The notes: generated by a model not told the origin, from the letters alone. DNA of 64,000 nucleotides from G965197715 sp965247615 (GCA_965247615.1 OZ252022.1:1364001-1428000); one strand, 5' to 3'. Shown: positions 24,733 through 33,572, numbered from the stretch's first letter. Made by a program: numbers and translations.

Positions 24733-26079
24733 GTGCGAGTAGTCCACGGGTACGACCAAGGAAGGGAAGTCCTGGACCGGGGCCTCCGTCGTGACTGGGA
24801 CGACGTCACGCCCGCCATGCTCGACGACAGCCAGCGTATTTTCGGCGAGCGCCTGACCCCCCGGGAGGCCGTGGCGCGTATCCTAAGCGACGTCCGGGAC
24901 GGCGGCGACGACGCCTTGCGCCGCTACTCCCGCCTCCTGGACGGCGCCTCCTCCTCCCAGAAGTCCCTCGAGGTGCCCAAGGAGGCTTGGAAGCAGGCCT
25001 ACAGAGAGCTCCCCGCCGCCCTGAAGCGCTCTCTGGACACCGTCATCCGGCGCGTCCGCGCCTTTCACCAGGCATGCATGCCCCGCACCTGGGTCGATTT
25101 TGCCCAGGGGTACGGCGAGCTGTTCACCCCCCTGGAGCGCGTCGGCGTTTACGCACCCGGCGGCCGCGCCGCCTACCCCTCCACTGTCCTCATGACCGCC
25201 GTCCCCGCCCGCGTGGCAGGGGTCGAAGAGATCATCCTCGTCACTCCCTCCCGCGGCGACGAGGGACCCAGCCGCACCGTCCTGGCCGCCGCCCACGCGG
25301 CGGGCGTGGACCGCGTCTTCCAGATCGGCGGCGCCCAGGCCATCGCCGCCCTGGCCTACGGCACCGAGGAGGTCCCCAAGGTCGACATGGTGTGCGGGCC
25401 CGGCAACCTCTTCGTGACCCTGGCGAAGCAGATGGTCTACGGCCACGTCGCCGTGGACGGCCTCTTCGGCCCGACCGAGACCGTCGTCGTGGCCGACGAT
25501 GCCGCCAACCCTTCCCTCTGCGCCGCCGACCTCATTGCCCAGGCCGAGCACGACCCTCTCGCGTCCCCCGTCTTCATCACCACCTCCGAGCCCCTCTGGC
25601 GCCGCGTCGAGCAGGACATCGAACGCCAGCTCGCCCGGCTCCCCAAACGCGAGGTGGCCGCTCAGGCCTTCGACCACGGAGGCGTCGCGGTCATCGTGGA
25701 CCAGTTGGGAGAGGCCGTGTCCTTGGCCAACCTCTTCGCGCCGGAGCACCTCTGCCTCATGGTCGCCGAGCCCTGGAAGCTCCTGGGCAAGGTGCGCCAC
25801 GCCGGCGGGGTCTTCGTAGGAGAGCACTCTCCGGAGGTCATGGGCGACTACGTCGCCGGTCCCAGCCATGTCATGCCCACGGGCGGCACTGCCCGCTTCA
25901 GCTCCCCGCTGGGCGTCCACCAGTTCCTCAAGGTCAGCTCCCTCGTAACCCTGAGCAAGGAGACCTTCGACTGCCTCGCCCCCGACGGCGCTGCCCTGGC
26001 GCGCGCCGAAGGCCTCGAGGGCCACGCCCGGGCGATGACGGCCCGCGGCAAGCGCCCGCGAAAGCGCGGTGTAGCATGA
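24733..26079 (+). CDS. hisD: Histidinol dehydrogenase
   Basis: Zinc- and NAD-dependent enzyme of 448 aa that oxidises histidinol to histidine. Motifs are RVGVYAPGGRAAYPSTVLM, CGPGNLFVTLAKQ, the zinc and catalytic segment AQAEHDP, and PEVMGDYVAGPSHVMPTGG. The GTG at 24733 has a GGAG site; an earlier in-frame ATG at 24679 would overlap hisG. The stop shares ATGA with the hisC start. Confidence 0.95.
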   Translation: MRVVHGYDQGREVLDRGLRRDWDDVTPAMLDDSQRIFGERLTPREAVARILSDVRDGGDDALRRYSRLLDGASSSQKSLEVPKEAWKQAYRELPAALKRSLDTVIRRVRAFHQACMPRTWVDFAQGYGELFTPLERVGVYAPGGRAAYPSTVLMTAVPARVAGVEEIILVTPSRGDEGPSRTVLAAAHAAGVDRVFQIGGAQAIAALAYGTEEVPKVDMVCGPGNLFVTLAKQMVYGHVAVDGLFGPTETVVVADDAANPSLCAADLIAQAEHDPLASPVFITTSEPLWRRVEQDIERQLARLPKREVAAQAFDHGGVAVIVDQLGEAVSLANLFAPEHLCLMVAEPWKLLGKVRHAGGVFVGEHSPEVMGDYVAGPSHVMPTGGTARFSSPLGVHQFLKVSSLVTLSKETFDCLAPDGAALARAEGLEGHARAMTARGKRPRKRGVA

Positions 26080-27185
26080 GCGCGGCTGACACCCACCAGA
26101 TCCTTGACCGCCTGATTCGCCGCCACGTCAAGGACCTCGCGCCCTATGAGGGCGTCGAACCCCCGGAGGTCCTCGCGGCGCGCGTCGGCATCACCCCAGA
26201 CCGGGTTGTCAAGCTGGACGCCAACGAAAACCCCTACGGCGCCTCGCCCCACATCGTTGATGCCCTGGCCGGCTTCCCAGGGACCAGCATCTACCCAGAC
26301 CCGGCCCAACGCCGCGTCAGGCCCGCCCTCGCCGCCTACGCGGGCGCAGACGTCGACCGCATCATCGCCGGGTCCGGCGCCGATGAGCTCATCGACCTTG
26401 TCCTCCGCCTCTTCATCGACCCCGGCGACCGCGTCATCGACCTCACCCCCACCTTCGGCATGTACGCCGTCTCCTCCCGGATCCAAGGCGGCAGCGTCGT
26501 CCGTGTCCCCCGCGATGACAGCTTCGACGTCGACGTGGCCGCCGTCGGTGAAGCCGTGGACGACCGCACCAAGCTGCTCTTCCTCTGCAACCCCAACAAC
26601 CCATCGGGGAACGTCTCGCCGGAGTCCTGCGTCCGCGGGCTCCTCGACCTGGGACTGATGGTCGTCGTGGACGAGACCTACCACGAGTTCTGCGGCTTCA
26701 CCGTGGCCCATCTGGTCCCCGAGTATGAGAACCTCATCGTCCTGCGCAGCCTCAGCAAGTGGGCCGGTCTCGCCGGTCTGCGCCTTGGGTACGGCATCAT
26801 GGCCCCCTACCTGGTGGAGCGGCTCATGGCTATCAAGCAGCCCTACAACGTCAGCACCTCCGCGGAGACCGCTCTGTTCGCCAGCCTGGAGGACACGGAC
26901 CTTCTGCTCCACCGCGTGCGCCTCCTGGTTGAGGAGCGCGAGCGCATGGTCGCCAGGCTGCAGGAGCTTCCCGGCGTCCACTGCTATCCCTCCAAGGCGA
27001 ACTTCGTCCTGTGCCGGCTTCCCGAGGGCACCGCCCCGTGGCTCCAGGGCGAGCTGGCAAGACGCGGCATCTTCGTCCGCCACTTCTCCGACCCCCGTAT
27101 CAACGACTGCCTGCGCATCTCCTCCGGCAAGCCCGAGCACACGGACGCGCTCGTTGACGCGATGAAAGAGCTACTCAAGCAATAG
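26076..27185 (+). CDS. hisC: Histidinol-phosphate aminotransferase
   Basis: Fold-type I PLP enzyme of 369 aa. Landmarks are KLDANENPYG, CNPNNPSGN, VVVDETYHEF and SLSKWAGLAGLRLGYG, whose Lys binds PLP. The C-terminal LRISSGKPEHTD holds the substrate Arg. The start ATG overlaps the hisD stop by the ATGA arrangement, so translation is coupled. Confidence 0.95.
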   Translation: MSAADTHQILDRLIRRHVKDLAPYEGVEPPEVLAARVGITPDRVVKLDANENPYGASPHIVDALAGFPGTSIYPDPAQRRVRPALAAYAGADVDRIIAGSGADELIDLVLRLFIDPGDRVIDLTPTFGMYAVSSRIQGGSVVRVPRDDSFDVDVAAVGEAVDDRTKLLFLCNPNNPSGNVSPESCVRGLLDLGLMVVVDETYHEFCGFTVAHLVPEYENLIVLRSLSKWAGLAGLRLGYGIMAPYLVERLMAIKQPYNVSTSAETALFASLEDTDLLLHRVRLLVEERERMVARLQELPGVHCYPSKANFVLCRLPEGTAPWLQGELARRGIFVRHFSDPRINDCLRISSGKPEHTDALVDAMKELLKQ

Positions 27186-27198
27186 AAGGGTTGCGGCT

Positions 27199-27795
27199 AT
27201 GACCCAGCGGCACGGCACGGTACGGCGCGAGACCGGCGAGACCACCGTCCAGGTCCACATCGACTTGGACGGCGCTGGGCGCTACCAGATCCGCACGGGG
27301 AACGGCATGCTGGACCACCTGCTGGCCCAGCTATCGCGCCACGGGCTGATGGACATAACCATAGAAGCCCAGGGCGACCTCGACACGGGGTGGCACCACC
27401 TCGTAGAGGACGTGGCCATTGCCCTCGGCCGGGCCCTGCAACAGGCTGTCGGCGACGGGAGAGGCATCGTCCGTATGGGCCACGCCCTCGTCCCCCTCGA
27501 CGAAACCCTCGCCGAGGTTGTCGTGGACCTCAGCGGGCGCGGGTATGCTGTCGTGGACACCGCCCTCACCGGCGACACGGTGGAGACCCTTCCCGGCGAC
27601 TTGGTGCGGCACGTCCTGGAGAGCCTGGCCCTGGAGGCTCGCATGACCCTCCACGCCCGCGTCCTCTACGGCGTCAACGCCCACCACAAGGCGGAGGCCC
27701 TGTTCAAGGCCCTCGCCCGCGCCCTCCGGGACGCCGTCCAAGTCGACCCCAGGCTGGGCGGCGAGGCCCCCAGCACCAAGGGGACCCTCGGCTAG
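27199..27795 (+). CDS. hisB: Imidazoleglycerol-phosphate dehydratase
   Basis: Monofunctional HisB of 198 aa with the two metal-binding repeats: GWHHLVEDVAIALG and NAHHKAEALFKALA. TGNGMLDHLLAQLSRH marks the N-terminal half. It is 13 bases after hisC, the last recognised gene of the operon. The other his genes (A, F, H, I, E) are not in the window. Confidence 0.95.
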   Translation: MTQRHGTVRRETGETTVQVHIDLDGAGRYQIRTGNGMLDHLLAQLSRHGLMDITIEAQGDLDTGWHHLVEDVAIALGRALQQAVGDGRGIVRMGHALVPLDETLAEVVVDLSGRGYAVVDTALTGDTVETLPGDLVRHVLESLALEARMTLHARVLYGVNAHHKAEALFKALARALRDAVQVDPRLGGEAPSTKGTLG

Positions 27796-28006
27796 CCCCT
27801 CGCCTAAGCGGCGGTTCCCCGCCTGCGTACGTGGGCAGCTCGGCGGCCGCTGCCAACCCCCTGCACGCCCGCAGATTCATTGATAGACATACGGTATACA
27901 CGCGAAGTGCAATTGTTTTGCAATTCCAACCCTGACTCTTCTCCAGGTTCAACGTGGACGCTGTGCCACTCCCGGCACGCGCTCCCCGCCGCCCCGGTTC
28001 CCCGCC

Positions 28007-28324
28007 CTACAACTGCGCCTTGCCCGTTCGTATCGTGTGCGCCGACTCCACCGCCGTCACGAATATCTTCCCGTCCCCAGGATACTCCGTGAACGCCGCG
28101 TTCCGGATTACGCCCACCGCCGACTCCGCCTGCTCGTCCTCAACCACAACGAGGATCATCGACTTCGGCAGGTCCTCGTACAGCTTGCTCCCCACCTGTA
28201 TCCCCTGCTGCTTCCCGCGGCCCAGCACGTCCCACTTGGTCAGTGCAGGGAAGCTGGCGTTGGCGAGGGCCGTCGTCACGACCGACTCCTTCTCCGGACG
28301 CACTACCGCGCGTATCATCTTCAT
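28007..28324 (-). CDS. P-II family nitrogen regulator (NifI1/GlnB-like)
   Basis: Trimeric signal protein of 105 aa that senses 2-oxoglutarate, ATP and ADP. Family marks are MKMIRAVVRPEK at the start, a T-loop of GRGKQQGI type, and GDGKIFVTAVE (the C-terminal loop). The T-loop is short and lacks the uridylylatable Tyr context of enterobacterial GlnB. A strong GAGGAGG site lies before the ATG. It is the last gene of the nitrate/nitrite operon, 118 bases after nirA. It could bind NarK or NirA, which is inference. Confidence 0.92.
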   Translation of the reverse strand: MKMIRAVVRPEKESVVTTALANASFPALTKWDVLGRGKQQGIQVGSKLYEDLPKSMILVVVEDEQAESAVGVIRNAAFTEYPGDGKIFVTAVESAHTIRTGKAQL

Positions 28325-28442
28325 CCTTGTTCCTCCTCTGTCGTGTCAGACACCTTGCGGCAGCTGGGGCCGACCGCGCCCCGGCTCCCATTTCTCGTTC
28401 TCCCCGCCGCCGCGCGCGTTCTCATGACATAACGCATCATCG

Positions 28443-29936
28443 TCATGGCTGGTACTGCTCGATGAGCCCCGGAAGGACATCCGCTAGGTCGCGCACCGGC
28501 ACCAGCTCCATCACCTTCTGCCCGGTCCTGGCGTCGGCGCCCGTCCGGCCACCGGCGAATATGTTCACCGCGTCCACTATCTCGCCGTCGACGCGGACCT
28601 TCGCCCCCTGGAAGCCGATGTCCGCCGCCTGGTGGTTGGCGCGCCCCGCCGGACACCCGGACCAGTGCATCCGGAGCGGCCCAGCCTTCGGGAACCGCTT
28701 GGCCATCGCCTCTGCCATCTCCCTGCCCGTGCTCTTCGTCTCGATGAGCGCCAGGTTGCAGTAGTCGACCCCGGTGCACGTCACCAGCCCCCGCGTGAAG
28801 GGATGGGCGTTGGGCGACAGGGCCTCGAGAAGCGGCTCACCCAGCAGCGCCGGCAGCTTGGCTTCAGGCACGTTCACGATGATGGCGTTCTGGTCCGTCG
28901 TCAGCCGAATCTCGCCCGTCCCGTACCTGTCCGCCAGGTCGGCCATCTCCGAGAGATGCCGGCTCTCGATGCGGCCCGTAGGAACGCACAGCCCCACGCT
29001 GTGAAGCCCGTCCTGCCCCTGCGGCTGCACGCCCAGGTGGTCCGTTCTCCTGGCGCTCCTCGCATCCCGACCGGCCCTGGCCAGCGGCGCCCCCCACCGC
29101 TCCTCCAGCTTCGCCCGCAGGCGTTCCACCCCCCAGTCCTGCACAAGAAAGGCCAGGCGGGCCTTGGTCCGCGGGCCCCGCGCACCCTCGTCGCGGAAGA
29201 GCAGCGTGATCTCGGCGGCCAGGCGACCAGCCTCGTGCGGCGCCGCAAAGACGTCCAGCGGCTGCGCCACCGTCATGCCGCCAGAACCCATCTTGCCGCC
29301 GACAGCCACGTTGAACCCTGGAGTCCCGTCCGAGTCCCGGACGGCGGGCGTCATCGCAATGTCTTGGGTCTCGCTGTGCGTGCAGTTCTCCCGGCAGCCC
29401 GTGATCGTCACGTTGAACTTCCGAGGCAAGTTGGTGAACGCCGGGTTCTTCAGAAAGATGTCCGTGTACTCGGCGCCGGCGGACGAGGCGTCGAAGAGCT
29501 CCCCTGCCGTCAGCCCAGCCAGCGGGCAGCAGTTGACATTGCGTATATTGTCCATGCCCGTCTGAAAGGAGTTCAGGTCGATCCCCTGCAGCGCCTTCAG
29601 GATCTCCGGCACCTCCCCCAGCTTGATGGCCCGCAGCTGTAGCTGCTGCCGCGTCGTCAGGTCAAGGAAGCCGTTGCCCAGCCGCCCGGCGATGTCAGCC
29701 AGCGCCCGCAGTTGCGTGGACGTCGCCTGACCGTTGGTGATGCGCACGCGCATCATGAACTGCCCCGGCGTTGGCTTGCGGAAGAACGTCCCGATCCACT
29801 TGAGGCGCTCCCGGTCTCCCTTGTCCAGCGTCTCCCAGCCTTCGTGGCGGGAGGCAAGCTCTCCAATCTCTCCCAGCATGTCCAGGCCGTCTTTTTCGGC
29901 CTTCAGCTTCTCGATAGGGTTGGCGCCTGGTCTCAT
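28443..29936 (-). CDS. nirA: Ferredoxin-type nitrite/sulfite reductase with altered cluster ligand
   Basis: Siroheme/4Fe-4S reductase of 497 aa, assigned to nitrite by its neighbours. It has two ferredoxin-like half domains (FMMRVRITNGQATSTQLRAL and GLCVPTGRI) and two siroheme half domains. Cluster ligands expected are CTGxxxC and GCPxxC. The first is present as CTGVDYC; the second reads SGCPAGRANHQAADIGF, with Arg432 (CGC, 28641-28643) at the position of the Cys that bridges cluster and siroheme. One base change from TGC would explain it. The rest of the protein is intact. The start has a GGAG site. Confidence 0.88.
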   Translation of the reverse strand: MRPGANPIEKLKAEKDGLDMLGEIGELASRHEGWETLDKGDRERLKWIGTFFRKPTPGQFMMRVRITNGQATSTQLRALADIAGRLGNGFLDLTTRQQLQLRAIKLGEVPEILKALQGIDLNSFQTGMDNIRNVNCCPLAGLTAGELFDASSAGAEYTDIFLKNPAFTNLPRKFNVTITGCRENCTHSETQDIAMTPAVRDSDGTPGFNVAVGGKMGSGGMTVAQPLDVFAAPHEAGRLAAEITLLFRDEGARGPRTKARLAFLVQDWGVERLRAKLEERWGAPLARAGRDARSARRTDHLGVQPQGQDGLHSVGLCVPTGRIESRHLSEMADLADRYGTGEIRLTTDQNAIIVNVPEAKLPALLGEPLLEALSPNAHPFTRGLVTCTGVDYCNLALIETKSTGREMAEAMAKRFPKAGPLRMHWSGCPAGRANHQAADIGFQGAKVRVDGEIVDAVNIFAGGRTGADARTGQKVMELVPVRDLADVLPGLIEQYQP

Positions 29937-29953
29937 GGCGAGCTCTCCTTGCC

Positions 29954-31375
29954 CTAGAGGTACGGGGCCATCAGCACAGGCTGAGGCCGTGCGGGGATGA
30001 GCGCGGCTGCGGCCTTGCCCAGTATCCGGTCCATCGTCGCGCGCTCCTCCGCCTCAGCTTGGGGCGAAAACCGCACGAGGAACACCGCGGCGGATGTAGT
30101 GACGACCCCTACGCTCAGGTACAGCAGCACCTGCTCGATACTCAGGCTCTCCATCCTGAACAGGAACCCCGCCGCCACGGCCCCGGCGTTGCCGCCCGCG
30201 CCCACTATCCCCGCCACTGCACCGAGGGCGCGTTTGTTGATGAAGGGCACCACGGAGAACGTCGCTCCCTCCGCCATCTGCACAAACAGGCTGAACACCA
30301 GCATGGAGAGAATCGCCAGGGGCAGCAGGGACATCTGGGAGAACAGCATCAGAGCGAACCCCTCCAGCAGCAGCACCCCACCCAGGAACCCCGTTCGGCC
30401 CTTCAGGCCGAATTGCCGGCCCGCCCTGTCCCCAAACATCCCCCCCAGCGTCCGGGCGAACAGGTTCATCAGCCCGAACAGCCCGGCGACCAGCCCCGCA
30501 GATGCGATCCCCAGCCCAAACCGGTCATGGTAGTAGAGCGCGGCGATGTTATTCATGGTCAACTCGATGCCGAAGCACGCCCCGTACACCACGAACAGCG
30601 CCCATACCCGGTGGTCCCTGGCCGCGGCGAGGAACGCATTCCCCTCGCCGCGCCGACTCTCGGCCGGCGCGGCGCCGGCCCCCGCCTCGCCGACGGCCGC
30701 AGGCGCATCCTGCGTCAGCCGGAAGTAGGCGAGGCCCATGAGGAGCAGCGCGATACCAGGCGCCACCATAGCCACCCGCCATCCCAGGAAGTGGTCCGCC
30801 CCAAAGGCCACCACCAGCGAGAGCACCAGCGGCATCACCATCTGCGTCGCCCCGCCCCCCAGGTTCCCCCACCCGGCAGTCGTCGCGTTGGCCGTCCCCA
30901 CCACGTTGGGCGCGAACATCGCCGACGTGTGGTACTGCGTGATGACAAAGGAGGCGCCGATAACCCCGATGCCCAGGCGGAACAGCAGGAAGCTCTCGTA
31001 GCTGTTGGCCAGCCCGATGGTCATCACCGGGATCGACCCCAGGATCAGCAGCCCGCTGTAGGCCCGCCTGGGGCCGATGCGGTCGCATACCCAGCCAATG
31101 GCCACCCGCGCCGCGATGGTCGCCAACACCGACGCAATGATGGTGTTGCCGACCTGCGCCTGCGTCAACCCCAGGTCCTCGCGCACCACCGCCATCAGGG
31201 GCGCGATGCCAAACCACCCGAAAAAGGCCAGGAAGAAGGCCATCCACGTCATGTGGAATACGCGCATGTGGGGGCGGGCGAAGCTGAAGAGCCGGATCCT
31301 CGCCGCCTTGCCCGTTACTGGATCGACGGCAACGACCGCCCCCGTTCTCTCGATGGCGGCAGTATCAGATGTCAA
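29954..31375 (-). CDS. MFS nitrate/nitrite transporter, NarK/NasA type
   Basis: Membrane protein of 473 aa with 12 predicted helices. The first helix region FHMTWMAFFLAFFGWFGIAPLM and the two nitrate signature-like glycine-rich segments (AGWGNLGGGATQM and GIVGAGGNAGAVAAG) match NarK. The TTG at 31375 is the likely start, with GGAGGG seven bases before it; it overlaps the molybdoenzyme gene by 11 bases. It should import nitrate or exchange it with nitrite, feeding the downstream NirA. Confidence 0.9.
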   Translation of the reverse strand: MTSDTAAIERTGAVVAVDPVTGKAARIRLFSFARPHMRVFHMTWMAFFLAFFGWFGIAPLMAVVREDLGLTQAQVGNTIIASVLATIAARVAIGWVCDRIGPRRAYSGLLILGSIPVMTIGLANSYESFLLFRLGIGVIGASFVITQYHTSAMFAPNVVGTANATTAGWGNLGGGATQMVMPLVLSLVVAFGADHFLGWRVAMVAPGIALLLMGLAYFRLTQDAPAAVGEAGAGAAPAESRRGEGNAFLAAARDHRVWALFVVYGACFGIELTMNNIAALYYHDRFGLGIASAGLVAGLFGLMNLFARTLGGMFGDRAGRQFGLKGRTGFLGGVLLLEGFALMLFSQMSLLPLAILSMLVFSLFVQMAEGATFSVVPFINKRALGAVAGIVGAGGNAGAVAAGFLFRMESLSIEQVLLYLSVGVVTTSAAVFLVRFSPQAEAEERATMDRILGKAAAALIPARPQPVLMAPYL

Positions 31376-32012
31376 TTGCGCTCCCTCCGTTGTGAGGCCT
31401 GGCAACCACAATCCCCGCAAGGTCTTGACCCTCGGCTGCAAGCATCGCCGTCTTGCTCTGCCCAAGTAGACGCTTGATGCCCACCGGGTCCTTCTGGAAG
31501 ACCCGGATCTGGTGTACCCACTTCACGCTCTTGTACCCCTGGAGAAAGGGCACCCACAGGCGGAGCGGACCCCCGTACTCTCTGGCCAGAGGCTCGCCGT
31601 TCAGCCCAAAGACCAGCAGCACCCTCGGGTCCCGCGCAATCCTCCTCGGCAGCCCCTCAAAATAGAGCCCGTCCTTGGAGTAGAAGGCGAGGTAGCCGTT
31701 CTCCGGCGCCTCAATCTCCGCCGCCGTCAGCAGGTCCACCAACCGGACCCCCTCTACCTCCGGCCGTTCCACCCAGTTGAAAATCTGGCACACCAGCAGC
31801 GACTTTTGCCGGACCCGTGGCAGGGAGCACAGCTCGGCGCCGCGCACGCTTCGCCGTTGGCCCTTCGCGTCCATCAGCATGACTTCCCAGTCGTCCAGCG
31901 GAGTCGCGTCGGGCATGGGAAACAGGGAGAGCACCGGCATCGGCTCAGCCTCGAAGTCCATGGCCGCAAACTGGTCCTTGAACCTGGGGTAGTTGATTCC
32001 CTCTCGGTGCAT
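31365..32012 (-). CDS. Molybdopterin-dependent oxidoreductase, sulfite-oxidase fold (candidate assimilatory nitrate reductase)
   Basis: Single SUOX-fold domain of 215 aa, cytoplasmic because no signal peptide is present. The Moco-ligating Cys lies in LLVCQIFNWVE, followed by GVRLVDLL; the C-terminal half has YGGPLRLWVPFLQGYKSVKW. The start ATG at 32012 has GGAG seven bases upstream. No dimerisation or heme domain is attached. It shares an operon with a nitrate transporter and a nitrite reductase, and no NasA/NarB-type reductase is present here, so a nitrate reductase role is a reasonable guess but unproven. Confidence 0.8.
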   Translation of the reverse strand: MHREGINYPRFKDQFAAMDFEAEPMPVLSLFPMPDATPLDDWEVMLMDAKGQRRSVRGAELCSLPRVRQKSLLVCQIFNWVERPEVEGVRLVDLLTAAEIEAPENGYLAFYSKDGLYFEGLPRRIARDPRVLLVFGLNGEPLAREYGGPLRLWVPFLQGYKSVKWVHQIRVFQKDPVGIKRLLGQSKTAMLAAEGQDLAGIVVARPHNGGSAIDI

Positions 32013-32045
32013 GCAAATGCTCCGTGTCGCCTCTCGCAGAGCTAG

Positions 32046-33251
32046 GAACCTTCTGAACAAGCCTGCGGCGATGTGGCATAGTACTGCTGGATAAGCCGAT
32101 GCCTCTTGGGGGTAGGTTGTGATGGACCAGCCGACATTTTCCGAACTGGAATTTCAGGGCAAGAAGCGCAAGACCCGCCGGGAGCTGTTCCTGGAACGGA
32201 TGGACGGCCTGATCCCCTGGCAGCGTCTGGAGGAGCGAATCAGGCCTGTGTACCCCAAGGCCGGCAAGGGCCGCCAGCCCTATCCGCTGGCGGTGATGCT
32301 GCGGATTCACTGTGTGCAGCTCTTCTACAACCTCAGCGACCCCGGTATGGAGGACCTGCTCTACGAGGCCGAGTCGGTCAGGCGGTTCGTGGGTCTGAAT
32401 CTGTCGGAAGCGCTGCCCGACGAGACCACCATTCTCAATTTCCGCCATCTCCTGGAAAGGCACAGCCTGGGAGAAGGCCTGTTGCAGGAGATCAACGCTC
32501 ATCTGGAATCGCAGGGACTGCGGCTCAGGGAGGGAACCATCGTGGACGCCAGCATCATCGAGGCCCCGTCGTCCACCAAGAACCGTGCCGGGGAACGGGA
32601 CCCGGAGATGCATCAGACGAAGAAGGGGAACCAGTGGTATTTCGGGATGAAAGTTCACATCGGGGTGGACGCCGAGACGGGTCTGGTGCACAGCATGAGC
32701 GCCACTGCGGCCAACGTCCATGACGTGAGCGAGGCCCATAATCTGTTGCACGGCGGGGAGACGATGGTGTGGTGCGATGCCGGGTATCAGGGAGTGCACA
32801 AGCGGGCGGAAAACCTGGGGCTGGAGGTGGACTGGCAGGTGGCGATGAGACCCGGAAAACGGCGGAAACTGGAGCCTGGGAGCGAGGAGGCGGTGGCGGA
32901 GAAGGAGAAGGCGTCGGTGAGGGCCAAGGTGGAGCATCCCTTTCTGAAGGTGAAGCGGATATTCGATTATGGGAAAGTGCGCTACCGGGGATTGGCGAAG
33001 AACACGCAGCGACTGGCATTGTTGCTGGGGCTGGGCAACCTGATGACAGCGGAGGGTCAACCAGCGGGTTGACGTGGAGGCCAGCAGGTCCAACCCCTCC
33101 AGTAGGGCGCCTCCGGGCTCGCTACAGCCCTGCCGGGGGCGAAATCACAGGGAGAAAACCATCATTGGTGCGGGCAAGAGATGTCTCACCTACAAGAATC
33201 CCGGCCCAAGAACCAAAAGGCCGGCAGAGCCGAAGCTTGTTCAGAGTATCC
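32046..33251 (+). mobile_element. IS5-family insertion sequence, complete, with CTAG target duplication
   Basis: Element of 1206 bp. Left end GGAACCTTCTGAACAAGC, right end (reverse complement) GGATACTCTGAACAAGC. CTAG flanks both sides (32042-32045 and 33252-33255), the 4-bp duplication typical of IS5 relatives. It contains one transposase gene with an undisrupted frame, then about 180 bp of non-coding tail. The right CTAG includes the stop codon of the adjacent P-II gene. Confidence 0.9.
32122..33072 (+). CDS. IS5-family transposase
   Basis: DDE transposase of 316 aa. The N-terminal DUF772-like region reads ERIRPVYPKAGKGRQPYPLAVMLRI, split over about residues 31-55. Catalytic residues are Asp in GTIVDASII, Asp in WCDAGYQG and Glu in VEHPFLKVKRIF, followed by the Y-R-G-L segment typical of the Y(2)R(3)E(6)K motif. 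The frame is intact and terminal repeats are well kept, so the element may still be active or recently so. Confidence 0.93.
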   Translation: MDQPTFSELEFQGKKRKTRRELFLERMDGLIPWQRLEERIRPVYPKAGKGRQPYPLAVMLRIHCVQLFYNLSDPGMEDLLYEAESVRRFVGLNLSEALPDETTILNFRHLLERHSLGEGLLQEINAHLESQGLRLREGTIVDASIIEAPSSTKNRAGERDPEMHQTKKGNQWYFGMKVHIGVDAETGLVHSMSATAANVHDVSEAHNLLHGGETMVWCDAGYQGVHKRAENLGLEVDWQVAMRPGKRRKLEPGSEEAVAEKEKASVRAKVEHPFLKVKRIFDYGKVRYRGLAKNTQRLALLLGLGNLMTAEGQPAG

Positions 33252-33572
33252 CTAGCTCGCCGGGGTCTCCGGTTCCAGGGGGCAGACGAAGATCTTGCCG
33301 TCTCCGTAGTTGTCCGCAGCGTTGGCCTCCGTGATCGTTGCGACCACGAGCTCGGCCTGCTCGTCCGGCACAATCCACACTGCCATCCGCTTCGGGAGGA
33401 ACTCCATGCCGCCCTCCTGCCCGCCCGCGTTCGGCCGCAGGTAGCGAAGCCCCTGTTGCCGGCCGCGGCCTAGGACTCGGTTCTGCAGGACCTCCTCGAT
33501 CCCCAGGGCGGCAAGAGCCTCCCGCGTGTCCTGCCACTTCTCCGGCCGCAGCATGGCGATGATCTCTTTCAT
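33252..33572 (-). CDS. P-II family nitrogen regulator (NifI2/GlnB-like)
   Basis: Second P-II protein of the cluster, 106 aa. It starts MKEIIAMLRPEKWQDT, has T-loop flank GRGRQQGLRY, then a loop rich in Gly (NAGGQEGGMEFLPK), and GDGKIFVCPLEPE at the end. Start ATG follows GGAGG. Its TAG stop lies inside the CTAG duplicated by the IS5 insertion, so the protein is intact. Before insertion the next gene would have started about 30 bases downstream, marking this as the operon's first gene. Confidence 0.92.
   Translation of the reverse strand: MKEIIAMLRPEKWQDTREALAALGIEEVLQNRVLGRGRQQGLRYLRPNAGGQEGGMEFLPKRMAVWIVPDEQAELVVATITEANAADNYGDGKIFVCPLEPETPAS

Noticed and set aside
33074..33250. Small ORF in the IS5 tail
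   Set aside because: Non-coding right end of the insertion sequence; no family features.
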